From an uncultured Oscillibacter sp. (lineage in GTDB: Bacteria; Bacillota; Clostridia; Oscillospirales; Oscillospiraceae), in NCBI GenBank assembly GCA_905234565.1, contig CAJOHW010000005.1, forward strand, positions 1 through 55,032: a DNA stretch of 55,032 nucleotides. The letters run 5' to 3'. Within the stretch, counting starts at the first letter, position 1. Each line of letters opens with the position of its first letter. The notes under the pieces were generated by a model. It ran no database searches. It had not been told where the DNA came from and worked only from the letters and a program-made list of their open reading frames with translations. Shown in pieces: positions 15,737-25,479 of the stretch. The position numbers were made by a program, and so were the translations under genes.

Positions 15737-16423
15737 TCAATCTTCCTGGCATCCTAAGTTTTCCAGGGCAGACCGGGCGGCGGACTGTTCCGCCTCCTTT
15801 TTGCTGTGGCCCCTGCCCTGGCCGATGCTCTGGCCGTTGACCAGCACCTCCGCCGTAAAGACCTTGGCGTGGTCCGGACCCTGTTCGTCCAGCATCCGGT
15901 AGACCATGACCTGATCGGCCTTCCGCTGGACCAGTTCCTGCAAGGCGGTCTTGTAATCCCTGCGGCGCTCCTCCACGGCCTCCCCCTGTCCGTCCAGCAG
16001 GAAGCGGTGGATCAGAGCCGCGGCGGATTCCATGCCGCCGTCCAGATATACCGCCGCAATCAGGGCCTCCATGGCGTCCGCCAGAATGGAGGGACGCTCC
16101 CGGCCTCCCCCGGACTCCTCGCCCCGGCCCAGACGAAGGTATCTCCCCAGTCCCAGGGCGTAGGCCGCCTCATAGAGGCTCTGTTCGCACACCAGGGCGG
16201 CGCGGATCCGCGTCAAATCCCCTTCCGGCAGGTCCGGATGGCGGCGGAACAGACAGTCCGCCGTGACGAAGCCCAGGACGGCGTCTCCCAGAAATTCCAG
16301 CCGCTCGTTGCTCCGCAGATGGGCAGAGCGGTGTTCATTGGCATAGGAACTGTGGCACAGGGCCTGTTCCAGCAGGGCCGGGTCCTGAAAGGTGTATTGT
16401 AATTTTGTCTCCAGTGCCTCCAT
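15737..16423 (-). CDS. rnc: Ribonuclease III
   Basis: RNase III, 228 residues, cleaves double-stranded RNA in rRNA maturation and mRNA decay. The catalytic motif NERLEFLGDAVLGF lies near residues 39-52, the second acidic cluster is LADAMEALIAAVYLDGG, and the C-terminal double-stranded RNA-binding domain (about 156-225) ends with GRGHSKKEAEQSAARSAL. ATG 16423 follows AAAGGAT. It lies 19 bp after acpP, matching the common plsX-acpP-rnc order. Confidence 0.97.
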   Translation of the reverse strand: MEALETKLQYTFQDPALLEQALCHSSYANEHRSAHLRSNERLEFLGDAVLGFVTADCLFRRHPDLPEGDLTRIRAALVCEQSLYEAAYALGLGRYLRLGRGEESGGGRERPSILADAMEALIAAVYLDGGMESAAALIHRFLLDGQGEAVEERRRDYKTALQELVQRKADQVMVYRMLDEQGPDHAKVFTAEVLVNGQSIGQGRGHSKKEAEQSAARSALENLGCQED

Positions 16424-16442
16424 AGGTATCCTTTAAGTTCCG

Positions 16443-16688
16443 TTATTTCAGTTTCCCCGCCAGGAAGTTCACCGCGTCTCCCACGGTTTTCAGTCCGGCC
16501 AGCTCGTCCTCCTGGACCTCACCGATCTCGAACTCCTCCTCCATGGCCATAACCAGCTCTACCAAATCCACGGAGTCCGCGCCTAAATCGCCCTCAAAGG
16601 CAGTATCCATGGTAATCTCCCCAGGCGCTATGGCGAACTGTTCCGCCACCAGCGCCTGCATGACCGCAAAAAGTTCCTCTGTCGACAT
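16443..16688 (-). CDS. acpP: Acyl carrier protein
   Basis: An 81-residue acidic carrier that holds growing fatty acyl chains on 4'-phosphopantetheine attached to the Ser of LGADSVDLVEL (about residue 39). Start ATG 16688 gives normal family length; a GTG at 16700 is the alternative and sits against GAGGAG. Encoded between plsX and rnc. Confidence 0.96.
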   Translation of the reverse strand: MSTEELFAVMQALVAEQFAIAPGEITMDTAFEGDLGADSVDLVELVMAMEEEFEIGEVQEDELAGLKTVGDAVNFLAGKLK

Positions 16689-16829
16689 ACCTGCTTTCAC
16701 TCCTCATGGAATTTTGAAAATCCGGCCGGAGGGGTTGATTCCGGCACGGGTTCCATCATAAGGGAGGAAGCCGCCGCTGTCAAGAGGGAAGCCGCACTTT
16801 TTCGGGGAAATCCTCCGGGAAAGTTCCCC

Positions 16830-17846
16830 TCACACCTTCATCAGTTCGATGTTTTTCTGCACGTCCTCAATAAAGCCGCTCTCCGCGTACTCCTTGGCCC
16901 GCAAAATAGCGTTTGCGATAGACCGGGCATCGGAGGAACCGTGGGCCTTAATCACCGGCTTGCAGATGCCAAGGAACGCGGTACCCCCCACTTCCGCCGG
17001 GTCGATGGCCTTTTTCAGCCTCCCCAAGTCCTCTTTCACCAGGGCGGCGGCAATTTTCGTTTTCGTGCCGGACAGGAACAGTCCCTTCAATTCCTTCAAC
17101 AGGAACTTTCCCGTGCCCTCCACGCTCTTGAGCATGATGTTGCCGGAGAACCCGTCCGTCACCGCCACGTCCGCGCCGCCCAGCATGGCGTCCCCGGCCT
17201 CGATGTTGCCCACAAAGTGAATCCGTCCCGCGTCCCCGGCCTTTTTCAGCAGGGCATAGGTCTCCTTACGCAGGGTATCCCCTTTCTCCTCCTCCGCGCC
17301 GATGTTCAGCAGAGCCACCCGGGGATTGGGGACGCCGCAGATCCGCCGGGAATAGTAGCTCCCCAGGTAGGCGAACTGCAAGAGATACTCCGGCGTACAC
17401 TCCGCGTTGGCCCCGCAGTCGCACAGAAGCAGTTTTCCGCCGCCGGGTGTGGGCAGCAGGGGCCCCATGGCCGCCCGGCGGATGCCCCGGATTCGCTTGA
17501 CAATCAGGGTGGCTCCCGCCAGTAAGGCTCCGGTGGATCCGGCGGACACAAAGGCGTCCCCAACTCCGTCCCGCAGAAGGGACAGGCCCACTGTCAGGGA
17601 GGAGTCCTTCTTTTTCTTGAAGGCGGTGGCGGGATCGTCGGCGATCTCCACTACCTCCGAGGCGTCACGGATCTCCACGCCCTCCGGCAGGGTGGTCTCT
17701 CCGCTGGCCCCCACCGCCCGCAGCACCTCCGCCGCCCGGCCCACCAGCAGAATGTCTACGCCGTGGGCTTTCCGGGCCTCCAGAGCGCCCCGGACCACGG
17801 CCTCCGGGGCGTGATCGCCCCCCATGGCGTCTACGATAATCTTCAT
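16830..17846 (-). CDS. plsX: Phosphate acyltransferase PlsX
   Basis: A 338-residue peripheral enzyme that makes acyl-phosphate from acyl-ACP for phospholipid synthesis. Family signatures: MKIIVDAMGGDHAPEAVVRGA at the N-terminus, FVSAGSTGALLAGA, GANAECTPEYLLQFA and VTDGFSGNIMLKS. Full family length. ATG 17846 overlaps the trmFO stop by 4 bp. Confidence 0.97.
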   Translation of the reverse strand: MKIIVDAMGGDHAPEAVVRGALEARKAHGVDILLVGRAAEVLRAVGASGETTLPEGVEIRDASEVVEIADDPATAFKKKKDSSLTVGLSLLRDGVGDAFVSAGSTGALLAGATLIVKRIRGIRRAAMGPLLPTPGGGKLLLCDCGANAECTPEYLLQFAYLGSYYSRRICGVPNPRVALLNIGAEEEKGDTLRKETYALLKKAGDAGRIHFVGNIEAGDAMLGGADVAVTDGFSGNIMLKSVEGTGKFLLKELKGLFLSGTKTKIAAALVKEDLGRLKKAIDPAEVGGTAFLGICKPVIKAHGSSDARSIANAILRAKEYAESGFIEDVQKNIELMKV

Positions 17847-19174
17847 ATCTCTACCTTTCCCTTCCCGCCTGTGATGGACGGCGCTGTCTGTGCAAGGATG
17901 TCCAGGGACCGCTGGGAGATGGCCTCGTGTTTGAACTTCTTTCCTCTGACCCGCCGGTCCAGAGGGGGCAGAAGGCCGAAGTGGATGTTCATGGGCTGGA
18001 ACGCGGCGACCGCCGGATTGGAGATGTACAGGGCAAGGGCGCCTATGGCCGTCTCCTGGGGGAAATCCACGGGGGGCTGTCCCAAAAGGCGGCGGGCCGT
18101 CTCCACCCCCACCAGAAAGCCGCTGGCGGCGGACTCCACATAGCCCTCCACCCCGGTCATCTGTCCGGCGAAGGAGATCCGGGGCTCTGTTTTCAGCCGG
18201 TAGTACCGATCCAGCAGCCGGGGGGAGTCCAGGAACGTGTTCCGGTGCATGACGCCGTAGCGTAAGTACTCCGCGTGGGACAGGGCGGGGATCAGGGAGA
18301 ACACCCGCCGCTGTTCCGGGAATTTCAGGTGGGTCTGGAAGCCCACCAGGTTGTAAACGGTGCCCGCCCCATTGTCCCGCCGCAGCTGAACCACGGCGTA
18401 AGGCTCATGACCTGTACGGGGATCCCGCAGTCCCCGGGGCTTCAAGGGGCCGAAGCGCAGGGTGTCCCTCCCCCGGCGGGCCATGACCTCCACGGGCATA
18501 CAGCCCTCAAAGACCTTGCTGTCCTCGAAGCCGTGGACCTCCGCCTCCTGGGCCCGGGTCAGTTCCTCCCAGAATACGCCGTACTCCTCCTCCGTCAGGG
18601 GACAGTTCACGTAGTCCGCCGAACCCTTTCCGTAACGGGAACCCATCCAGGCGCGTTCCATGTCCACGCTCTCCGCCGACACCAGGGGCGCGGCGGCGTC
18701 ATAGAAGTGCAGGGCGGCGGCGTCCCCCAGAAGAGTCCGCAAACGCTCCGCCAGGGCATCGGAGGTCAGGGGACCGGAGGCGATAACCACCTCCCCCGCC
18801 GGAATCTCCGTCACCTCTCCCGGAACCACCGTGATGCTGGGATGGGTCCGGATCCGCTCCGTCACCAGGGCGGCGAATCCCTCCCGGTCCACCGCCAGGG
18901 CTCCTCCGGCCTCCACCCGTGTGGCATCGGCGCAGGAGAGGATCAGGGAACCCAGCCGCCGCAGTTCCTCTTTCAAAAGCCCCACGGCGTTGCTGAGCTG
19001 GTCCCCCCGCAGGGAGTTGGAACAACACAGCTCCGCGAAATACTCCGTCACATGGGCGGGGGTCCGCTTCTCCGGCTTCATCTCCCGCAGTATCACCGGA
19101 ATCCCCCGCTGGGCCAGCTGCCAGGCGCATTCGCTGCCCGCCAGTCCCGCGCCTACTACCGTGACGGCGTCCAT
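17843..19174 (-). CDS. trmFO: Folate/FAD-dependent tRNA U54 methyltransferase
   Basis: TrmFO, 443 residues, makes ribothymidine at tRNA position 54 using methylene-tetrahydrofolate and FADH2. The N-terminal VVGAGLAGSECAWQLAQRG is the FAD dinucleotide-binding motif; CCSNSLRGDQLSNAVGLLKEE and FAGQMTGVEGYVESAASG are family signatures. Its start shares one base with the topA stop (TGATG), indicating coupled translation. The topA-trmFO pairing is common in Firmicutes. Confidence 0.97.
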   Translation of the reverse strand: MDAVTVVGAGLAGSECAWQLAQRGIPVILREMKPEKRTPAHVTEYFAELCCSNSLRGDQLSNAVGLLKEELRRLGSLILSCADATRVEAGGALAVDREGFAALVTERIRTHPSITVVPGEVTEIPAGEVVIASGPLTSDALAERLRTLLGDAAALHFYDAAAPLVSAESVDMERAWMGSRYGKGSADYVNCPLTEEEYGVFWEELTRAQEAEVHGFEDSKVFEGCMPVEVMARRGRDTLRFGPLKPRGLRDPRTGHEPYAVVQLRRDNGAGTVYNLVGFQTHLKFPEQRRVFSLIPALSHAEYLRYGVMHRNTFLDSPRLLDRYYRLKTEPRISFAGQMTGVEGYVESAASGFLVGVETARRLLGQPPVDFPQETAIGALALYISNPAVAAFQPMNIHFGLLPPLDRRVRGKKFKHEAISQRSLDILAQTAPSITGGKGKVEI

Positions 19175-21534
19175 CAGGCCTCCTCCTTTTCAGACTTCTT
19201 GGCGGAGGTTTTCCGGGTAGTGGTTTTGCGGGCGGTGGTTTTTGCCGGGGCCTTTTCGGCGGTCTTTGCGGTCTTTTTAGAGGCCGACGCCTTTTTCGCC
19301 GTGGTTTTCGTTGCCCTTTTTGCCGCGGCCTTTTTGGGCTTTTCCGGCTCAGCCGGTTCCTCCGCCGGGGCGGTTTCGGTGCTTTCCGTTTTCTTTTTGG
19401 TCCAGCCACGCTGATCCTCCGGCAGAAAGTTGGGACACTCCGGGTTGATGCAGAAGGGCTTCTTAAACCCCCGGCCCGCCCGCTTGAACATGGTCTGACC
19501 GCAGGAGGGACAGTCGTCCTTCACCGGCACGTCCCAGGTGCGAAAATCACAGGTGGCAGGGGCGGCCTTATTGGCCACCTGATGCTCACAGCAGTAGTAG
19601 GTATACTGGCGTTTCGTGTTCTGGCTGACGCCGGTGCGCTTCATGAGCCGTCCCCCGCACTTGGGGCAGCGTCCGGGCATGACCTCCACCAAGGGCATGG
19701 TAAAGCCGCACTCCGGATACCCGGGACAGGCCAGGAACGGGCCAAAGCGTCCGGTTTTAATCACCAGGTTCCGCCCGCACTGAGGGCAGATCTCCTCGCT
19801 GACCTCTTCCGGCACCTTGATCCGGACCCCTTCCAAGGCCTTCTCCGCGTCTTGGAGGTTCTGGTTAAAGCCGCCGTAAAACTCCCGCAGTACGTTTTTC
19901 CAGGGGGCCTTCCCCGCCTCCACGGCGTCCAGTTCCCCCTCCATGCGGGCAGTGAAGCGCAGATCCGCGATGTCCGCGAAGCGCTCCTTCATCAGCTCCG
20001 TCACCACCCGGCCCAGGTTTGTAATGCGCAGATACTTGCCCTCTTTCGCCACATACTGCCGATCCAGAATCGTGGACACCGTAGGGGCGTAGGTGGAGGG
20101 GCGGCCGATGCCCTGTTCCTCCATGGCCCGGATGAGGGTGGCATCGGTGTACCGGGCGGGGGGCTGGGTGAAGTGCTGCTGGGGGTCGAAGCCCAGAAGC
20201 CCCAGGACCTGTCCCTCCTGCAAGGAGGGCAGGGGGGAGTATTTCTCCTCCTTCTCCTCGTCCTTCCCCTCCTCATAGACGGCAGTGTATCCGGCGAATT
20301 TCAGGCTGGAAGAACTGGCCCTAAAGTCATGGCGTCCCGCGTCGATCTCCACGGACACGGCGTCGAACAGGGCGGCGGACATCTGGCAGGCCACAAACCG
20401 GCTCCAAATCAGGCGGTACAGGTTGTACTGCTCCCGGGTCAGGTCCTTTTTCACCTGTTCCGGGGTCCGGAACACGTCGCTGGGGCGAATGGCCTCATGG
20501 GCGTCCTGGGCGTTGCCCTTGGCCTTGTAGCGGTGGGGGTTCTCCGGACGGTAGTTCTCCCCGTAGCGGCCTGAGATAAACGTCCGGGCGGCCTGGATGG
20601 CCTCCTCCGACAGGCGCAGGGAGTCGGTCCGCATATAGGTGATGAGGCCCACGGCCCCCTCCCCGGCGATCTCCACCCCCTCATAGAGCTGCTGGGCAAC
20701 GGCCATGGTCCGCCGGGGAGTCATATTCAGCTTCCGGGACGCCTCCTGCTGTAAGGTAGACGTGGTGAAGGGGGGCGCGGGATTGCGGCGCTTCTCCGTC
20801 CGCTTGACCTTCCGGACCACAAACGTCTCGTGTTCCGTCTCTTGGATGACCGCGTCCACTTCTTCCTTGCTGTGGGGCTCCACCTTCTTGCCGTCAGTGC
20901 CGTGGAACCGGGCGGAAAAGGGGATCTGGCCGGGAATCTTTGGGTCCAGTTTGGCGTCTAAGGTCCAGTACTCCTCCGGCTGGAAGTCCTCGATCTCATG
21001 CTCCCGGTCGTCCACCATGCGGGTGGCCACGGACTGGACCCGTCCAGCGGACAGGCCCCTCCGGACCTTCTTCCACAGCAGGGGGCTGAGTTTATAGCCC
21101 ACCAGCCGATCCAGAATCCGCCGGGCCTGTTGGGCGTCCACCAAGTCCTGGTCGATCTCCCGGGGGGCCTTGATGCTCTCCTGCACCACCCGCTTGGTGA
21201 TCTCGTTAAACGTCACCCGCCGGGCCTTGTCGTCCGGCAGATCCAAAAGCCGCTTTAAGTGCCAGGAAATGGCCTCTCCCTCCCGGTCCGGGTCCGTGGC
21301 AAGATACACGGTGTCCGCCTTTGCCGCCGCCTTTTTGAGATCTCCGATGATGTCCTCTTTTCCCTTGATGGGTTCATAGACCGGCTCAAAGTCCCGATCC
21401 ACGTCCACGCCCAGTTTGCTCTTGGGCAGGTCCCGCAGATGGCCCATGCTGGCCTTGACCTCAAACTCCTTGCCGAGATATTTCCCGATGGTTTTCGCTT
21501 TTGCCGGGGACTCCACGATCACCAGGTTGTGCAT
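19174..21534 (-). CDS. topA: DNA topoisomerase I with lysine-rich C-terminal tail
   Basis: A 786-residue type IA topoisomerase that relaxes negative supercoils. TOPRIM motifs VIVESPAKAKTI at the N-terminus and ATDPDREGEAIS, plus active-site Tyr in GLITYMRTDSLRLS, are visible. Zinc-ribbon Cys pairs follow at CPQCGR, CPKCGG and CPSCGQ. The last about 65 residues are an Ala/Lys/Thr-rich histone H1-like tail (AAAKRATKTTAKKASASKK and onwards). ATG 21534 after GGAGGG; the frame to 21663 lacks support. Follows dprA, as usual in Firmicutes. Confidence 0.97.
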   Translation of the reverse strand: MHNLVIVESPAKAKTIGKYLGKEFEVKASMGHLRDLPKSKLGVDVDRDFEPVYEPIKGKEDIIGDLKKAAAKADTVYLATDPDREGEAISWHLKRLLDLPDDKARRVTFNEITKRVVQESIKAPREIDQDLVDAQQARRILDRLVGYKLSPLLWKKVRRGLSAGRVQSVATRMVDDREHEIEDFQPEEYWTLDAKLDPKIPGQIPFSARFHGTDGKKVEPHSKEEVDAVIQETEHETFVVRKVKRTEKRRNPAPPFTTSTLQQEASRKLNMTPRRTMAVAQQLYEGVEIAGEGAVGLITYMRTDSLRLSEEAIQAARTFISGRYGENYRPENPHRYKAKGNAQDAHEAIRPSDVFRTPEQVKKDLTREQYNLYRLIWSRFVACQMSAALFDAVSVEIDAGRHDFRASSSSLKFAGYTAVYEEGKDEEKEEKYSPLPSLQEGQVLGLLGFDPQQHFTQPPARYTDATLIRAMEEQGIGRPSTYAPTVSTILDRQYVAKEGKYLRITNLGRVVTELMKERFADIADLRFTARMEGELDAVEAGKAPWKNVLREFYGGFNQNLQDAEKALEGVRIKVPEEVSEEICPQCGRNLVIKTGRFGPFLACPGYPECGFTMPLVEVMPGRCPKCGGRLMKRTGVSQNTKRQYTYYCCEHQVANKAAPATCDFRTWDVPVKDDCPSCGQTMFKRAGRGFKKPFCINPECPNFLPEDQRGWTKKKTESTETAPAEEPAEPEKPKKAAAKRATKTTAKKASASKKTAKTAEKAPAKTTARKTTTRKTSAKKSEKEEA

Positions 21535-21601
21535 ACTGTCTAACCCTCCAAACGCCCATATCGGGCGTGATGCTGCCTTGAATGCTTCTTTCCGGGGAAT
21601 G

Positions 21602-22804
21602 TTATGCGTTCTCCCGCAGTTCCACCGTGCGGGTATAGCGCTTTCCCGCCTGCTGTACGGCATAGCCGTCGATTTCCAGCACTGTCAGGGCGGAGAGTAC
21701 CCGCCGGATGGGAATGCCGCTGCCCTCCGCCAGTTCGTCCGCCAAAACGCCCGTCTCTAAGGACATGAGCCGCAGAAGGGCTATCTGATCGTCCGTCAAC
21801 CCGCTGTCCAGCAGGGACAGAACCGGCACCGCCGGTTTCTCCGCTTCCCCCTCTGCCTGGGCGGGTTCCGCCTTTGGCAGGGGTTCCTCCAACACCACAG
21901 GCAGTTCCCGGCTTGTCCGAAGCTTCTCCGGGAACCGGGCGGCGTAGCTCTCCAAAATCTCTCCGGCCTCCGATACCAGGCCGGCTCCGTCCCGGATCAG
22001 GCGGTTGCACCCCTGGCTTGCGCAGGCGTCGATGGGTCCGGGAACGGCGAACACGTCCCGCCCCTGGTCCAGGGCCAGGGAGGCGGTAATCAACGCGCCG
22101 CTCTGCTTCGGGGCTTCCGCCACCAGGACGCCTACGGAGATGCCCGACAGGATCCGGTTTCTCTGGGGGAAGTTCCCCGGCAGGGGTCTGGTGCCCGGGG
22201 GATACTCGGAGATCAAGGCCCCGGCTGCCGCCACATCTTCATAGAGCCCCTGGTTCTCCCGAGGATATACCACGTCCAGGCCGCAGCCCAAAAGTCCCAA
22301 AGTGACGCCTCCGGCCATGAGCGCGCCCCGGCTGGCGGCGGAGTCAATGCCCCGGGCCAGTCCGCTGGCCACCACCGCCCCGCCGCTGGCAAGGCCGTAA
22401 CTGATCCGCTCCGCGCAGGCCACGCCGTAGGGCGTACAGTCCCGGGTGCCCACCACCGCCAAAACCATCTCCTCGTCAATCACCGGAAGCCGCCCCTTGA
22501 CGTATAAGAGGCAGGGTGGGTCGTAGATATCCCGCAGGCGTCCGGGGTAAGCGGCGTCCTGCAGCGTCACCAGTTGGAGATTCAATCTCTGACAGTCTCC
22601 CAGGATCCGGTCCGCGGCCTCCAGAGAGCGGTTCCGCAGAAGAGCCGCCTGCTGACGGTCGATCCCCTTCGTCAGCAGAATTTCCCCCTCGTCGGCGAAG
22701 TATATGTCCTCCGGGGTGGGGAAATGCCGCAGCAGTGCCAGACGGGTCTGGTTCCGCAGTCCCCGGATCTGGGTCAGCCACAGCCAGTATTTCAGTCCCG
22801 ACAC
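21602..22804 (-). CDS. dprA: DNA-processing protein DprA
   Basis: DprA/Smf, 400 residues, binds incoming single-stranded DNA and loads RecA. The Rossmann-like core shows VVGTRDCTPYG, SGLARGIDSAASRGAL and YPRENQGLYEDVAAAGALISEYPPG; a C-terminal winged-helix region follows (about residues 320-395). I start at GTG 22804 because GAGGAGG precedes it by 7 nt; it overlaps the trmH stop by 13 bp. Confidence 0.95.
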   Translation of the reverse strand: MSGLKYWLWLTQIRGLRNQTRLALLRHFPTPEDIYFADEGEILLTKGIDRQQAALLRNRSLEAADRILGDCQRLNLQLVTLQDAAYPGRLRDIYDPPCLLYVKGRLPVIDEEMVLAVVGTRDCTPYGVACAERISYGLASGGAVVASGLARGIDSAASRGALMAGGVTLGLLGCGLDVVYPRENQGLYEDVAAAGALISEYPPGTRPLPGNFPQRNRILSGISVGVLVAEAPKQSGALITASLALDQGRDVFAVPGPIDACASQGCNRLIRDGAGLVSEAGEILESYAARFPEKLRTSRELPVVLEEPLPKAEPAQAEGEAEKPAVPVLSLLDSGLTDDQIALLRLMSLETGVLADELAEGSGIPIRRVLSALTVLEIDGYAVQQAGKRYTRTVELRENA

Positions 22805-23565
22805 GCCAAGTCCTCCTCTCTTGCCGCCTCCCACAGCACCACGCCCGCCGCCATGGCGGCGTTCAGGGATTCACACCGCTGCCGCATGGGGATCCGAAAA
22901 GTTCCCCGGCATAAGTCCAGCACTTCCTGGGAAAGCCCCCGGCCCTCACTGCCAATGGCGGCGGCAAACCGATTCCAGTCCATGTCCCGGATGTCCCGGG
23001 CGTTTTCGTCCAACGCCGCGCCGTAAAGGGGAAGGCCGGAACGGTCCAGCAGAGAGGCCAGGGCCTCCGCGCTCACCTGCCATACGGGCAGACGGAACAC
23101 CACCCCCATGCCGGACCGGACGGTTTTGGGACTGTACGGGTCCGCGCAGCCGTCCAAGAGGAACACGCCGTCCGCGCCGAAGGCGTCCGCGGTGCGGAGG
23201 ATGGTCCCCACGTTCCCCGGATCCTGGACGCCGTCCAGAACCACATAGCGCCGCCCCGGGAGGGGGTCCGGCAGGGGGCGGTCCGGAATCTCACACTCGC
23301 AGACAATGCCTTGGGGGGTCCGGGAGGGGGACACCGCCTCCATGACGGCGGGGGGCACTTCTATCTGCCGTTTCGCCATAAAAAGGGGCTGAATCGGGTC
23401 CTCCGCGACCAGGGCCGTCCGCACAACGCCCCAGCGCACGGCCTCCTCCGCCAGCTTGTACCCGTCGCACAGGAACGTGCCGCACTCTCTCCGGTAGGAG
23501 GCGGAGACGGCCAATTTCCGAAAATGGGCTATCAGGGGGTTCTTCCGGCTGGTAATTCGTTCCAT
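22792..23565 (-). CDS. TrmH/SpoU family RNA 2'-O-methyltransferase
   Basis: A 257-residue SpoU-class methyltransferase with an N-terminal substrate-binding domain (about 1-95) and the C-terminal knot: YVVLDGVQDPGNVGTILRTADAFGADGV-type motif 1, IGSEGRGLS motif 2 and IPMRQRCESLNAAMAAGV motif 3. Target rRNA or tRNA base unknown (RlmB/TsnR-like). ATG 23565 follows AAGGAGG. Located upstream of and overlapping dprA. Confidence 0.93.
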   Translation of the reverse strand: MERITSRKNPLIAHFRKLAVSASYRRECGTFLCDGYKLAEEAVRWGVVRTALVAEDPIQPLFMAKRQIEVPPAVMEAVSPSRTPQGIVCECEIPDRPLPDPLPGRRYVVLDGVQDPGNVGTILRTADAFGADGVFLLDGCADPYSPKTVRSGMGVVFRLPVWQVSAEALASLLDRSGLPLYGAALDENARDIRDMDWNRFAAAIGSEGRGLSQEVLDLCRGTFRIPMRQRCESLNAAMAAGVVLWEAAREEDLACRD

Positions 23566-23706
23566 TCCAGGCCTCCTTCCCCGTTTGATCCGCTCCATCA
23601 TAGCACAGCGTCCCCGGGAAATGCAAGCCGGGGACGCCATTTTTCCGCACTTGTTCACATTTTCGCCACAAACCGGGGCAAAATCCCGAAGCAATCCGGT
23701 CCGTTT

Positions 23707-25380
23707 TCAGAACAGCCCCGTGATCCGGCCCGTGTCGTCCACGTCGATGCGCTCCGCGGCGGGGGACCGGGGCAGGCCCGGCATGGTGAGGATCTCCCCG
23801 GTCAGGGCCACCAGGAATCCGGCCCCGGCACTGACCTTCACGTTCCGCACCGTCACGGAGAAGCCCTCCGGCGCCCCCAGCAGGGACGGATTGTCAGAAA
23901 AAGAGTACTGGGTCTTTGCCACGCACACCGGAAGATCCCCATAGCCCAGGGCTTCCAGTTCCGATGCCTGTTTCTTTGCCGCGGCGGTGAGGACCGCTCC
24001 ATCCGCGTGGTAGACCTTACGGGCAATGGCGTCCAGTTTCTCCTGGATGGTGCTGTGGGTGTCATAGGCAAAGCGGAAGGCGTTGGGCGCGTCGCAGAGT
24101 TTCAGCACTTCCTGGGCAAGGGCGATCCCCCCTTCTCCGCCTTTCGCCCACACCTGGCTCCGGGCCACGGGGACGCCTAAGGCACGGCACCGCTCCTCCA
24201 CCAGGGCCAGTTCCGCCTCCATATCCGTGGGGAAGGCGTTCACCGCCACGCAGCAGGGCAGGCCGAACACCTGCTTTAGGTTCTCCACGTGTTGCAGCAG
24301 ATTGGGAAGTCCCGCTTCCAGAGCGGTCAAGTTTTCCCGGGTCCAGTCCTCTTTGGACGCGCCGCCGTGGTGCTTCAAAGCCCGGACCGTGGCCACCACC
24401 ACCACGGCATCCGGCCGCAGTCCCGCCAGACGGCACTTGATGTCCAAAAACTTCTCCGCCCCCAGATCCGCGCCGAAGCCCGCCTCTGTGACGGCATAGT
24501 CCGCAAGGCCCATGGCCAGGCGGGTGGCCGTGACGGAGTTGCACCCGTGGGCGATGTTGGCGAAGGGCCCCCCGTGGACAAAGGCGGGGGTGCCCTCCAA
24601 GGTCTGCACCAGGTTGGGCTTTAAGGCGTCCCGCAAGAGGGCCGCCATGGCCCCCTCCGCCTTCAAATCGTGGGCGGTGACGGGCTTGCCGTCATAGGTA
24701 TAGGCCGCCACCATGCGGCCCAGACGCGCTTTCAGATCTGTGATCCCGTCCGCTAAGCACAACACCGCCATGACCTCGCTGGCTACCGTAATGTCAAAGC
24801 CGTCCTCCCGGGGCACCCCCTGCATCCGGCCCCCTAAGCCGTCCACGATATTGCGCAGCTGACGGTCGTTCATATCCACGCAGCGGCGAAGGACGATACG
24901 CTTTGTGTCGATTCCCAGGGCGTTCCCCTGCTGGATATGGTTGTCCAGCATGGCCGCCAGCAGGTTGTTGGCCGCGCCGATGGCGTGGAAGTCCCCGGTG
25001 AAGTGGAGGTTGATGTCCTCCATGGGGATCACCTGGGCATAGCCCCCTCCGGCGGCTCCCCCCTTCACGCCGAACACCGGGCCCAGGGACGGCTCCCGCA
25101 AAGCGGCGGCAGTGCGCTTTCCCAACCGCCCCAGGGCGTCTGCCAGCCCCACGGTGGTGGTGGTCTTGCCCTCCCCGGCGGGGGTGGGGTTGATGGCAGT
25201 CACAAGGATCAGTTTTCCCGCCGGACGGTCCGTTTTCCGCAAAAGGGCGGGGTCAATTTTGGCCTTGTAGTTTCCGTACAGCTCCAAATCCTGCTCGTCC
25301 ACGCCCAGTTTCCCGGCGATCTCCCGGATGGGACGAGGGGTGTGGGCCTGAGCAATCTCAATGTCAGACAGAATGCGCAT
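23707..25380 (-). CDS. fhs: Formate-tetrahydrofolate ligase
   Basis: A 557-residue enzyme that makes 10-formyltetrahydrofolate from formate and ATP, feeding one-carbon metabolism and purine synthesis. The ATP loop [14 protein letters not shown] (about residues 65-78) and [22 protein letters not shown] are diagnostic; length matches the family. ATG 25380 follows AAAGGAGGT. It lies downstream of asnS across a hairpin terminator; no separate promoter is obvious in the gap. Confidence 0.97.
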   Translation of the reverse strand: MRILSDIEIAQAHTPRPIREIAGKLGVDEQDLELYGNYKAKIDPALLRKTDRPAGKLILVTAINPTPAGEGKTTTTVGLADALGRLGKRTAAALREPSLGPVFGVKGGAAGGGYAQVIPMEDINLHFTGDFHAIGAANNLLAAMLDNHIQQGNALGIDTKRIVLRRCVDMNDRQLRNIVDGLGGRMQGVPREDGFDITVASEVMAVLCLADGITDLKARLGRMVAAYTYDGKPVTAHDLKAEGAMAALLRDALKPNLVQTLEGTPAFVHGGPFANIAHGCNSVTATRLAMGLADYAVTEAGFGADLGAEKFLDIKCRLAGLRPDAVVVVATVRALKHHGGASKEDWTRENLTALEAGLPNLLQHVENLKQVFGLPCCVAVNAFPTDMEAELALVEERCRALGVPVARSQVWAKGGEGGIALAQEVLKLCDAPNAFRFAYDTHSTIQEKLDAIARKVYHADGAVLTAAAKKQASELEALGYGDLPVCVAKTQYSFSDNPSLLGAPEGFSVTVRNVKVSAGAGFLVALTGEILTMPGLPRSPAAERIDVDDTGRITGLF

Positions 25381-25415
25381 AGAGGTACCTCCTTTGTTCC
25401 GGCAAGTTTTGTGCG

Positions 25416-25456
25416 TAAAAAGACAGGCTCCGCAGGGAAGGCCCGCCCCTGCGGAG
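25416..25456 (-). terminator. asnS terminator or attenuator
   Basis: CTCCGCAGGG and CCCTGCGGAG (25428-25437 and 25447-25456) form a 10-bp stem followed on the minus strand by CCTGTCTTTTT. It lies between asnS and fhs, so it would reduce readthrough into fhs. Confidence 0.85.
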
Positions 25457-25479
25457 TGTTTATTCTCGCTCTTATGCTC

